Shown here: in pieces, positions 27,995-37,115 of the stretch | Position numbering within the stretch: the stretch's first letter is position 1 | Layout of the letters: every line of letters starts with the position of its first letter | Notes under the pieces: model-generated | Seen by the model: the letters and a program-made list of their open reading frames with translations, nothing else | Databases searched by the model: none | What the model was told of the DNA's origin: nothing | Origin: Thermoproteota archaeon | Lineage (GTDB): Archaea > Thermoproteota > Nitrososphaeria_A > Caldarchaeales > Calditenuaceae | Length of the DNA: 64,000 nucleotides | Assembly: GCA_030550235.1 (NCBI GenBank) | Contig: JAUQPU010000002.1 | Span: forward strand, 28,602 to 92,601 | Reading direction: 5' to 3' | Translations under genes and position numbers: made by a program

Positions 27995-28660
27995 CTACCC
28001 CTCGGGCTCCAGTATCTCTACCCTACACTTTGCCCTTCTCTTAAACTCCTCCGCCTCCTTCCTTGAGCCTACTATAGAGCCATAATGCATTGGGATTGCG
28101 ACATCAGGCGCGATAGTGTTTGCGGCCTCTGCCGCCTCCTGTGCCGTCATGACATAGACGCCGCTCACAGGGAGGAATGCCACATCGATTTTGCCCAGTC
28201 CCCTCATCTCAGGGATAAAATCGGTGTCGCCTGGGTGGTAAATCCTTACACCGAAGAACTCGACGATGAACCCGACACCTCCATACTCTCTAGGGTGGTA
28301 TACGACGCCAGGGGACCTGAACTTATTCACATTATAGGCAGGTACCACGGTATATCTGACTTCTCCGGCCTCTCCTCGGTCCCCAGCCGTGACCAATACC
28401 TTAGATTTGCAGGCGACACCCTCCAGCCTCGCCATACAGTTTTTCGAGGCCAATATGGTTGTCTTTTCAGGCGCGGAGACCCTTTTCAGGTCGTTAACCG
28501 AGAGATGGTCAAAGTGGTCATGGGTGATGAATACTATGTCTGCCTCTCTCCTAGTCTTTATTTGGTAGGGGTCAAATACTATTTCTCGGCCTCCCCCGCG
28601 GACGCTGAAGCCTGCATGGCCAAGCCATCTTATCTCAAGCCCCCTATACTCCAGCATCAA
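27995..28660 (-). CDS. UPF0173-type metal-dependent hydrolase (MBL fold)
   Basis: 221 aa; IRWLGHAGFSVRGGGREIVFDPYQ, IVFITHDHFDHLS, RIYHPGDTDFIPEM, IPMHYGSIVG. Confidence 0.9.
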   Translation of the reverse strand: MMLEYRGLEIRWLGHAGFSVRGGGREIVFDPYQIKTRREADIVFITHDHFDHLSVNDLKRVSAPEKTTILASKNCMARLEGVACKSKVLVTAGDRGEAGEVRYTVVPAYNVNKFRSPGVVYHPREYGGVGFIVEFFGVRIYHPGDTDFIPEMRGLGKIDVAFLPVSGVYVMTAQEAAEAANTIAPDVAIPMHYGSIVGSRKEAEEFKRRAKCRVEILEPEG

Positions 28661-28746
28661 AAGAACTATCTAAGCCCCACCGATATATATCAATAACAGC
28701 CCATCCACCATCCCTGAGGCAAACCTAATGAACAGGCATAGAACTC

Positions 28747-29736
28747 TTGAGGAATGGATTGGCTTTACAAGAGACTATACCGTGGATTGAGAAGTACCGA
28801 CCCAGAAGCCTCTCCCAAATAATTAACCAAGAAGCCATCATAAACAGTCTCAAAACAATACTCTCCACACACGCTGTCCCGCATATGCTCTTTACAGGTC
28901 CTCCTGGCGTGGGGAAGACCGCAACAGCTCATGCCTTCGCCTGCGACCTCTATGGCGAGAGATACCTCGAGGATGGCCATTTTCTTGAGATTAACGCAAG
29001 CGATGAGCGTGGGATAGACGTGATTAGAGAGAAGGTTAAGGGGTTCGCTAGGACCATACCTATAGGTGGTATCGGGTTTAAGATACTCCTGCTCGATGAG
29101 GCGGACCAGCTAACCTCTGATGCCCAGCACGCCTTTAGAAGGGTCATGGAGCAGTTCTCCACAACCTGCAGATTCATCCTTGCCGCAAACTATGCAAACA
29201 GGATAATCGAGCCCATACAGTCGAGATGCGCCGTCTTCAGGTTCAAGCCGATAGAGCTGGAGCAGATGAAGAAGGCTGTCGCGAGGATTGCCTCCAACGA
29301 GGACTTGGAGGTGACGGCTAGGGCGATTGAGGCACTTTACGAGGTTACGGAGGGAGACCTTAGAAGATGCATAAACCTCCTCCAGACGGCATCAACTTAT
29401 AGCAAGAGGATAGATGAGAACCTTGTCTACCAGGTTGCGGGGCTGGCCTGGGGTGGTGAGGTAAGACGGCTACTGGAACTGGCCGCTGCTGGCAAGATAG
29501 AGGATGTGAGGAAACATTTAAGGACCATACTCTATGTGAACGGGGCTTCTGAGAGGGACCTAATCACCCAGATATATCGAGATCTCTTCTACCTCTCTCT
29601 CCCGGAGAAGAAGAAGCTTGAGCTGATATCGCTCTTGGGGGAGGTTGACTTCAGGGTCTCTCAAGGCGCTAACCCGGAGCTTCAGCTTATGATGTTTCTG
29701 ACAAACCTTTACTCAGCCTCACAGGTGGGCAAGTAG
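28747..29736 (+). CDS. rfcS: Replication factor C small subunit
   Basis: 329 aa; PWIEKYRPRSLSQIINQ, MLFTGPPGVGKTATAHAFA, LLLDEADQLTSDAQHAFRRVME, SRCAVFRFKP. Confidence 0.95.
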   Translation: MRNGLALQETIPWIEKYRPRSLSQIINQEAIINSLKTILSTHAVPHMLFTGPPGVGKTATAHAFACDLYGERYLEDGHFLEINASDERGIDVIREKVKGFARTIPIGGIGFKILLLDEADQLTSDAQHAFRRVMEQFSTTCRFILAANYANRIIEPIQSRCAVFRFKPIELEQMKKAVARIASNEDLEVTARAIEALYEVTEGDLRRCINLLQTASTYSKRIDENLVYQVAGLAWGGEVRRLLELAAAGKIEDVRKHLRTILYVNGASERDLITQIYRDLFYLSLPEKKKLELISLLGEVDFRVSQGANPELQLMMFLTNLYSASQVGK

Positions 29737-29740
29737 ATTC

Positions 29741-31045
29741 TTGAGCCTGCCTTGGACCGAAAAATACAGGCCCAGACGCGTCTCCGAGGTTATCGGGAAT
29801 GAGGAGGCTAAGAAGCAGTTTGAAGAGTGGATGAGGAGCTGGGAGAAGGGCCACCCATCGTCTAAAGCTGCCCTCCTTGCGGGGCCCCCGGGTACTGGTA
29901 AGACATCTCTAGTCCTTGCCTACGCCGCCGAGCATGGATACGATGTCGTGGAGGTGAACGCAAGCGATGAGAGGAGCTCGGAGAAGCTGAAGGCGATTGT
30001 AGGAGAGTCTGCGCGCCAGACTACACTGGCTGGAACTAGGAAGAGGATTATCCTACTCGACGAGGTTGATGGAATAGCTGGAAAGGAAGCGGCTGGAGGC
30101 ATAGCAACCCTAACATCAATAATAAAGTCATCGAGGACTCCTATAGTCATGGTTGCAAACGACCCCTGGAGCCCAAGGCTAGCTCCCCTCAGGGAGAATG
30201 CCTTAATGATAAAGTTCAACAAGCTCAGGCAGCGCGAAATAGTCGCCCACCTAAAGAAAATATTGACAGCAGAGAAAATCGAGCTTGATGAAGAGCTCAT
30301 AGACGAGATAGCTAAGCGCTCCGAGGGAGATATGAGAAGCGCGATTAACGATACTCAGATAATTGTCTCCACACAAGACAGGAGCCTATCCCTACTAAAT
30401 ACAAGGGATAGGCAGAAGACGTCATTCGAGATTCTGGCCGAGATCTTTGGCTCGACCTCGGCAGCCTCGGGCCGGGCATCAGTCCAGGGCGCTGACATGG
30501 ATGTTAGAGACATCATGACCTGGGTGTGCGACAACATCCTGAACCAGCTCCGGAGCCCGCAGGCCATTGCCGATGCCTTTAAGCTCTTGGCGGATGCGGA
30601 CCTGCACTACGCTAGGGTGGAGAGGCTTCAGAGATGGGAGCTTCTCCGCTATGTAGCCCCACTGCTTGGCGCTGGGCCTGGAGTCGTGAAGCACATGTAT
30701 GGCGAGAAGGGCATGAGGTTTGAATTCCCTTCAACGATCAGATTCATGATGCAGACTAGGGGACAGAGGACGCTGATCCACTCGGCGCTGGCTAAGGTTG
30801 CGGCCAAGTCTAAAATGAGTAGGGTTAAGGCGGCTAGTGAGATGACTCCGTTTTTGGCTGAGATGCTTAGGAGGGGTGAGGGGTGGGTTGCAGCTTACTA
30901 TGGGCTGACGGACGAGGAGGTCGCAGCCATTAAAGAACTGGGCGGGAGGGTGCCGTCTGTTGCCGCGCCAGCGGCCAAGGCTGTGCGGCCGGGGAGGAGG
31001 GCTACTCGCCCTCGCCCGACTCGAGGAGTGCGGAGACCTCCCTAA
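29741..31045 (+). CDS. rfcL: Replication factor C large subunit
   Basis: 434 aa; LPWTEKYRPRRVSEVIGN, LLAGPPGTGKTSLVLAYA, EVNASDERS, IILLDEVDGIAGKEAAGG. Confidence 0.94.
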   Translation: MSLPWTEKYRPRRVSEVIGNEEAKKQFEEWMRSWEKGHPSSKAALLAGPPGTGKTSLVLAYAAEHGYDVVEVNASDERSSEKLKAIVGESARQTTLAGTRKRIILLDEVDGIAGKEAAGGIATLTSIIKSSRTPIVMVANDPWSPRLAPLRENALMIKFNKLRQREIVAHLKKILTAEKIELDEELIDEIAKRSEGDMRSAINDTQIIVSTQDRSLSLLNTRDRQKTSFEILAEIFGSTSAASGRASVQGADMDVRDIMTWVCDNILNQLRSPQAIADAFKLLADADLHYARVERLQRWELLRYVAPLLGAGPGVVKHMYGEKGMRFEFPSTIRFMMQTRGQRTLIHSALAKVAAKSKMSRVKAASEMTPFLAEMLRRGEGWVAAYYGLTDEEVAAIKELGGRVPSVAAPAAKAVRPGRRATRPRPTRGVRRPP

Positions 31046-32174
31046 CCATTATCGAGGCAGGTATTCCCGGCAGGGTTACAAAGCTCTTTCTTCCACGCGT
31101 CTCACCCTTACCTATCTTTACCCTTATCAAGCCCAGGTCCTCCAGCCTCTGCATGTGCTCCCAAAACCTCGTATATGCCTTGGCCGCTGAGCCGAACTCC
31201 TCGCAGACGACCTTATAGGCTTGGTAGAGCTCGGTAGAGGAGATGTAAGACTTGCCACTGGTAAGGAGTTGGCGGGCTGCTGCAAGTAGGAGGAGTCTCT
31301 CATGTCTTGATATGTATGTGAGGGCTTCACGCCTGATTGAGGGGTATATACTTGCGGCCGCCTTCCGGACATGTTCTGGCACAACCCTTGCCGCCCCCTC
31401 ATTTTCAGCGTATTTCCCAGCCCTCCAGAGCAGCTCCACGGCATACCTTGCATCACCCCGCTCAGAAGCCATGTCGACTACGAGGCTCTTAGCCTCCTCA
31501 CTCATGACTCCCGGGTAGAAAGCCTCAGAACATCTAAACTCCACGATGTCTGAGAACTGATTATAGTCATATTCTTCGAGATAGATTACACCTGCTTGAA
31601 ACATTCCACGCGCGCCCTCATCCATCTCCTCTAGAACCTCAGCATTCCTGCTAATCGCTATGACTGATATCCTCGACTCCTTGGCGCTCTCCTCTCCTAG
31701 CCTGAGGAGGGTGTAGACCCCCTTCGGGTCAGAGCGTAGGAATCCATCAAACTCGTCCAGCCCCACGACCAAGAGCATCTTCTTCCGCTCCAGCAGATCA
31801 ATTATCCTTGAGCCAAGCTCTTCGGGTGATAGTCCCCTCGCAGGGATTGGTGCTCCAAGCGTCTCAACTACCTTCTTGAGAATGGAGCTGAGGGTGGTGT
31901 GTATCCTGCAGTTTATGTGGATGTATCGGGCCATGTTGTTGGCCTCCTCCAGCTTCCGCCCGAATAGCTTACTCAGCACTGTTTTTCCAGTCCCGACGGA
32001 GCCGACTATCAGGGTTCTGACAGAGACTGCCGGTCTACCTGCCATATAGCTGGAGAAGAAGGTCTCTAAGAGGCCTAGCTCCCTCTCCCTATGAGGTAGC
32101 CTGGGTGGAACATACTCGGGTGAAAGCTTCTCCTCGCTCCTAAAAATCCTCAATCTCCGACTTAACAGCCTCAC
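31002..32174 (-). CDS. Orc1/Cdc6 replication initiator ATPase
   Basis: 390 aa; PPRLPHRERELGLLETFF, VGSVGTGKTVLSKLFG (Walker A), LVVGLDEFD (Walker B), C-terminal winged helix ...FWEHMQRLEDLGLIRVKIGKGETRGRKS. Confidence 0.9.
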   Translation of the reverse strand: MRLLSRRLRIFRSEEKLSPEYVPPRLPHRERELGLLETFFSSYMAGRPAVSVRTLIVGSVGTGKTVLSKLFGRKLEEANNMARYIHINCRIHTTLSSILKKVVETLGAPIPARGLSPEELGSRIIDLLERKKMLLVVGLDEFDGFLRSDPKGVYTLLRLGEESAKESRISVIAISRNAEVLEEMDEGARGMFQAGVIYLEEYDYNQFSDIVEFRCSEAFYPGVMSEEAKSLVVDMASERGDARYAVELLWRAGKYAENEGAARVVPEHVRKAAASIYPSIRREALTYISRHERLLLLAAARQLLTSGKSYISSTELYQAYKVVCEEFGSAAKAYTRFWEHMQRLEDLGLIRVKIGKGETRGRKSFVTLPGIPASIMVREVSALLESGEGE

Positions 32175-32226
32175 AAATCATTATTAAAATTTTGAAGAGC
32201 CTCGCCAATCCTCACTGCAACAAATC

Positions 32227-32517
32227 CTAACGTTTAAGGGGTTTGGAGGGCAGTTTCAGCAGACTCCCCTGCCCAAGGCCGGGTGGCAGCTCAGTTGATC
32301 CCCCCTCGCCGAAGGTAACCACCACAACTTCACCAGTAGCATCAACCACCCTCCCCCTCCAAAGAGTGCCGTTATAGTCCTCATAAAGCACCTCTTCGCC
32401 GACGTAGCCGGAGAGTAGGGAGGCCTCGATGGGGGAGGTCGGTGAAGCCAGTATTCTCTCCTCCTCATCAAACCCTACCACTATGGCGTCAACCCACTCG
32501 AGCTCTTCGTCAGACAT
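32227..32517 (-). CDS. Small beta-rich hypothetical protein
   Basis: 96 aa; EEVLYEDYNGTLWRGRVVDATGEVVVVTF...GQGSLLKL; RNA-binding-like barrel, family not assigned. Confidence 0.5.
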   Translation of the reverse strand: MSDEELEWVDAIVVGFDEEERILASPTSPIEASLLSGYVGEEVLYEDYNGTLWRGRVVDATGEVVVVTFGEGGSTELPPGLGQGSLLKLPSKPLKR

Positions 32518-32721
32518 ACGCGCAAGAACGTTGGCAGCCCTCCCTTTTAAATCTGTTCAGAGACTCTGCCGCCCAGCCGTCAGGGAATACTTGTGGATGT
32601 GCTCGGTATGGGCTGTAGGGGAGAGTGAATAATGTTTTTTCTCTTTAATTTTTTGAGTAGGAGGACAAATATTATTAGAAGGTACACGCTGAGTTACCAT
32701 TAACGTATATGGGGGTAGGAG

Positions 32722-33201
32722 TTGGTGAAGAGAAGTGTCTTAATAGGCGCGGTTGTAGTTATTGCAGTAGCCGCGATTGCTGGCTTCTACCTGGGCTTTA
32801 CCTATCTAGTGCCGCAGCGTAGAGCGATTACACTCGATTTGAGGGAATGGGCCTTCAACGGCCTAGGCTACACAAACATTCAAGGCGGCCCAGTGATAAG
32901 AGTGAAGGCTGGAGAGACAATTCAGGTCACGGTAAACAATGTTGGCACGATGGACCATGAGTTCATGGTTATCTCGAAGAGTGATTTAGAGGATCTTTTA
33001 AAGAGGGAGATAACCCCAGGTGAGGAAGTACACGTTAGCGTAATATTCGAGGGTGCGGACGTGGATGTGGAGCCCGGGGAAAGTAAGACTATAACCTTTA
33101 CCGTTAGCAACCCCGGAGAATACGTATACGCGTGTTTAGAGACAACACCTACACTACATGCGAAGAATGGCATGTGGGGTACATTCATAGTGGAGCCATA
33201 G
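32722..33201 (+). CDS. Membrane-anchored cupredoxin/plastocyanin-like protein
   Basis: 159 aa; N-terminal TM; IQVTVNNVGTMDHEFMVI...TITFTVSNPGEYVYACLETTPTLHAKNGMWGTFIVEP. Confidence 0.82.
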   Translation: MVKRSVLIGAVVVIAVAAIAGFYLGFTYLVPQRRAITLDLREWAFNGLGYTNIQGGPVIRVKAGETIQVTVNNVGTMDHEFMVISKSDLEDLLKREITPGEEVHVSVIFEGADVDVEPGESKTITFTVSNPGEYVYACLETTPTLHAKNGMWGTFIVEP

Positions 33202-33287
33202 AGCTTAACCATAAGAGAATCTTTATTCAATTGTGGGCGTGTTGGCTTAGAGCTAATCCTATATACCCGCGGCCTCCTCTTGGTGTT

Positions 33288-34760
33288 ATGTGCGCGAAAT
33301 TCTCCCTCGGTCACGAGTTCAAGTTTGGTTTTTCAACTGTTGGTGTTCAGCATGAGATGGGGATTCCGGGCTCGGAGTTCAGCTCAGACTGGGTTGCCTG
33401 GCTTCACGACCCTGAGAACATTCTTGCAGGGATAGTGAGTGGCGACTCTCCTGAGAATGGGCCTGGATACTGGAGGCTGTTTAGGGAGGACCATGAGAGG
33501 GCCCGGGGGATCGGAATGGATGCGGCCTGGATAACTATTGAATGGGCCAGAATCTTCCCCCGTGCGACCCTCGATGTAAAGGTTCCGGTGGAGAGGAGCG
33601 GCGGAGTCATTACAAGGGTCTTGGTTGAGGATAGGCACCTGAAGGAACTGGAAAAAATCGCGGATATGTCCGCCCTCAATCACTATAGGGAGATTTTATC
33701 CGACTGGAAAAGTAGGGGTGGCCTAGTCATCGCAAACCTGTTCCACTGGTCCCTACCACTCTGGCTTCACGACCCCCTTAAGGTGAGGAAGCTGGGGCCA
33801 GACCGGGCACCATCCGGCTGGGTCGATGAGAGATGCATAGTAGAGTTTGCAAAGCTAGCGGCACTCCTAGCCCGTCACCTAAGCGACGTAGTAGACATGT
33901 GGTATACTATGAATGAGCCTCTCGTAGTAGCTAACGCCGGATACCTCCAAGTGAACTCGGGCTTCCCCCCAGGCTATCTGGACCTCCAGACATACATGAC
34001 GGTCATCAGGAACCTTGAGGTCGCGCATGCAGTAGCTTACGACTCTGTCAAGGCCTACTCTAGGAAGCCTGTCGGTGTGGTGGAGTCTGTGGCAGACTGG
34101 GTGCCACTCACCCCCGCTGACCAACCGGGTGCGGAGAGAGGATTCGAGCTCAACGTCTCTATATATGACAGTGCCGTTAAGGGCTCGATATGGGGGACAA
34201 CAATCGATGAAATTAGAAACCGGCTTGACTGGATCGGCCTAAACTACTATTCAAGGATAGTTGTCAAGTCGGAGGATGGGCTACCATCAGGCTTTAGAAT
34301 AGTGAGTGGGTATGGCTATGGCTGCGAACCCCGCTCCTTCTCGCTAGACAATAGGCCGACCAGCGACTTCGGATGGGAGGTCTATCCCGAGGGCCTCTAT
34401 AACGTGCTCACCAAACTCTACAGCCGCTACAGGCTCCCAATCTACGTTACTGAGAACGGCTGCGCAGACCTTGAAGATCGACTGCGACCTCGCTTTATAG
34501 TTTCCCACCTCTATCAAGTCCATCGCGCCCAGAGGGAGGGCGTTGACTTGAGGGGCTACTTCCACTGGAACCTAATAGATAACCTGGAGTGGGCTAAGGG
34601 GTATAGCATGAGGTTTGGGCTCTTCGAGGTGGACATGTCTACTAAGAAGCGGTTTGCGAGGCCCAGTGCGCTAGTCTTCAGGGAGATTGCCAAGTCTAAG
34701 TCGATACCCGAAGAATTTGAGAACATGGTCGAGCCTCCCCGACGAGTCTCTCCCAGATAG
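33288..34760 (+). CDS. Family 1 glycoside hydrolase (beta-glycosidase)
   Basis: FKFGFSTVGVQHEMG, WITIEWARIFP, YTMNEPLVVANAGY, LDWIGLNYYSRIVV, IYVTENGCAD, GYFHWNLIDNLEWAKGYSMRFGLFEVD; start moved from 33132 to the ATG at 33288 because 33132 lies inside the upstream gene. Confidence 0.9.
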   Translation: MCAKFSLGHEFKFGFSTVGVQHEMGIPGSEFSSDWVAWLHDPENILAGIVSGDSPENGPGYWRLFREDHERARGIGMDAAWITIEWARIFPRATLDVKVPVERSGGVITRVLVEDRHLKELEKIADMSALNHYREILSDWKSRGGLVIANLFHWSLPLWLHDPLKVRKLGPDRAPSGWVDERCIVEFAKLAALLARHLSDVVDMWYTMNEPLVVANAGYLQVNSGFPPGYLDLQTYMTVIRNLEVAHAVAYDSVKAYSRKPVGVVESVADWVPLTPADQPGAERGFELNVSIYDSAVKGSIWGTTIDEIRNRLDWIGLNYYSRIVVKSEDGLPSGFRIVSGYGYGCEPRSFSLDNRPTSDFGWEVYPEGLYNVLTKLYSRYRLPIYVTENGCADLEDRLRPRFIVSHLYQVHRAQREGVDLRGYFHWNLIDNLEWAKGYSMRFGLFEVDMSTKKRFARPSALVFREIAKSKSIPEEFENMVEPPRRVSPR

Positions 34761-34779
34761 AAAGCCTCACCGATGGGGG

Positions 34780-35100
34780 CTAGTCACTGGTCCACTCGTT
34801 CATCAATCTATCATACCAAGAGTCTTCCTCCTCGATCTCCTCGTAGAGCTTCTCTCTCTGCGCAATCTCGAAGGCCTCCAAGTGATAACATCTCGGCTTC
34901 TGCCTATGTAGTACCCTGAAGTAGAAGTCGTCACAGCTACAGTATGGCGCCTCCGGTAGGAGCAGGTAGTCCCTCTCCCTCCCCACTACTATCCACCTCA
35001 CCCTACCGCTGGGCTTGAAGACGTATCGCTTAACCCGCCCACTCTCCGCCAACACGCGCGGAGCCTCAAGGCTACTGCCAGAATCCTCCCGACCTGACAT
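34780..35100 (-). CDS. SWIM zinc-finger protein
   Basis: CSCDDFYFRVLHRQKPRCYHLEA = CxC...CxH SWIM motif; start probably MSGREDSG at about 35100 rather than the longest ORF. Confidence 0.75.
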   Translation of the reverse strand: MSGREDSGSSLEAPRVLAESGRVKRYVFKPSGRVRWIVVGRERDYLLLPEAPYCSCDDFYFRVLHRQKPRCYHLEAFEIAQREKLYEEIEEEDSWYDRLMNEWTSD

Positions 35101-35893
35101 ACCACTCGACACTCCCCAGCCTCGACCCATCCAGCAACAAGATGCTCGCATCGCTCAGGCTGAATATACCGCTTCTAAGAAGAGGGCTTATTCCCCGGCC
35201 ACCCTCTAGAAGCTGGGAAAGCTCCACACCTTGGAGAGCGTTGTTGAAGTGTGGGAGTACAAGTAGCCTCACTTCCCCCCTCGTAGACCTGTACTCGGCC
35301 TTTTTAGCTTCCCAGATTTTTCCGGCAAGACCTCTGACGAACCTGCTTCTACTTGTCTTCATCGCTAGGAATACCTTTCGCCTTGAACCCGGCCCCCGCG
35401 CCAGGCTAATCATGGGGTGGGTATGACCGATTATTATGAGCTTTGCATCTGCGGCCTGTGGAGGAGGCCAGCAATGGCCATGAAGCATCCAAACCTCTCC
35501 TATCCGAAATCCTCGGCCAGACACCACCCTAGCCATATTCCCTGCCAGGCTCATTATCCCGGCATCATGATTGCCGGGGGTGATTATTATTTCGTTTACA
35601 TTGTTCTTCAGCTTCTGCAGCAGCTCCACTACCTGCCTAGACTCCCTCCAGCTAACACCAGCCACCCTATGCTTCACATCGCCCAGCAGAACCAATGTAT
35701 CAACGCCATAATTTTCTAAGAGCTTTAAGACCCTCTCTAGAATGTTTGGAAGCTGGTTGGGGAAGTATATGCCCTCCCTTGCAAGCTCTACCTCGTATCC
35801 AAGGTGGAGGTCTGAGAGGATAAGAAACCTCCTACCCTCCGTCTCCAAGACTAGGGCAGCATCCTCTCCGATGAATTCTATCTTCACCCTCAA
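35072..35893 (-). CDS. Calcineurin-like metallophosphoesterase
   Basis: 273 aa; LILSDLHLGYE, LVLLGDVKHR, IITPGNHD, LHGH, IIGHTHP. Confidence 0.88.
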   Translation of the reverse strand: MRVKIEFIGEDAALVLETEGRRFLILSDLHLGYEVELAREGIYFPNQLPNILERVLKLLENYGVDTLVLLGDVKHRVAGVSWRESRQVVELLQKLKNNVNEIIITPGNHDAGIMSLAGNMARVVSGRGFRIGEVWMLHGHCWPPPQAADAKLIIIGHTHPMISLARGPGSRRKVFLAMKTSRSRFVRGLAGKIWEAKKAEYRSTRGEVRLLVLPHFNNALQGVELSQLLEGGRGISPLLRSGIFSLSDASILLLDGSRLGSVEWYVRSGGFWQ

Positions 35894-35920
35894 ATGAGAG
35901 ACCGTGAGCGCTGTTTATTC

Positions 35921-37057
35921 TTAGCGCTTCTGCAGCTCTGCAAGCCTCTCGGGAAGGAAATCCTTCACGATGAACTCCAACCCATACCTCGAGAAGGCCT
36001 CAAGCTCGGCCTTCCTCTTAATCTTGCCGAAATACTGGACCTCTCTCCTCCACGGGTCCACAGTGTACCTCGGATCCTGCTCCAGCTCTTTAAGCCTCTT
36101 GAAGTCCTGCTCCGTAAGCCTCATCGCGGGAAGTTTATATTTGGTGATGTCTGTAGCGTATACTCCTGACCAGACAGCATCTGGTACATTGATCTCTTTG
36201 ATGTGTGCTGAGAGGGCTGAGCCGTGGATGAGCACGCTTGCGATGTGGACTCCATAGGGGTCTGCGTCTGTGAATATATACACAGGGAGGTTCAGCTCCT
36301 CTCTAAGCCTCCGTATAAGCTTCCTACAGTTCCTCGGAGACTGGCCTGCTGTGTGTATAAGTAGTGCCTTAAATTTCTTATCAGCCCTCTCCTCGACGAA
36401 CCTGCTGAAGACCGCGCCCTTCTCTATGACGAAGACCTGCTCCGCGCCGCATCTCGCGAACTCAGCGGTTGTTAGTGCCGGCCCTATAGCGTAGCCGTCC
36501 GGGTGTGCTGAGAGGTCAATCCTCTGCCCCCTGAACCCGGGTATAGTGTATTCAATGACTAGGTCGCCGTAAATCGAGGCCCTTTCCTCGGGGAATATGT
36601 TCATGTCCTCCCTGGGCTGGTTGATGAGGCTCTCAACCTCCATTATTACTTCGTCACTCTCGTCCTGAGACTCAAAGTCTATACCCTCGCCTATAGCCAC
36701 GTAGTATGTGTCCCTGAGTGTTGAGGTTTTCCCGGTTGTCAAGAGCTGCTTGGCAAACTTGGACACCCAGACAAGCTGGGCGAAGGGTCTAAGGTGTCTA
36801 ATATTCCCTACGGTCCTCTCAGCCCTCTTCGGGCCTAGAACATACTGGCGGAGGCTAGGGTCATAGACTATGTTTTTAGTGCTCCTAACGGGGAGGTAGA
36901 GTGTCGGCCACTCACCACTGTTAAAGGCCTTAACGATCTCCTCGCCGGCCTTCTTCAGCTTACTAAGCACGATCTTCTTAATCTCATCTGACCTGTAGTG
37001 TTGTGTACGTCCTGCTTCGCCGCCAGGAGCCACGCCCTTCTTTCTCGGCATGACCAC
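35921..37057 (-). CDS. top6A: DNA topoisomerase VI subunit A
   Basis: 378 aa; TLRDTYYVA (catalytic Tyr region), VIEKGAVFSRFVEE, IYIFTDADPYGVHIASVLIHGS-type Toprim motif. Confidence 0.94.
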   Translation of the reverse strand: MVMPRKKGVAPGGEAGRTQHYRSDEIKKIVLSKLKKAGEEIVKAFNSGEWPTLYLPVRSTKNIVYDPSLRQYVLGPKRAERTVGNIRHLRPFAQLVWVSKFAKQLLTTGKTSTLRDTYYVAIGEGIDFESQDESDEVIMEVESLINQPREDMNIFPEERASIYGDLVIEYTIPGFRGQRIDLSAHPDGYAIGPALTTAEFARCGAEQVFVIEKGAVFSRFVEERADKKFKALLIHTAGQSPRNCRKLIRRLREELNLPVYIFTDADPYGVHIASVLIHGSALSAHIKEINVPDAVWSGVYATDITKYKLPAMRLTEQDFKRLKELEQDPRYTVDPWRREVQYFGKIKRKAELEAFSRYGLEFIVKDFLPERLAELQKR

Positions 37058-37115
37058 CTATTCCATGTATCGAGGTGCCTAATTAACGAGAGGCGGAGAG
37101 ATGCCTGGAGTATTT

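Noticed and set aside
32174-32722. Possible replication origin next to orc1/cdc6
   Set aside because: No ORB/mini-ORB-like repeats or long AT-rich unwinding element seen; only 53 bp directly upstream of orc1. GC-skew and ORB search would be needed.
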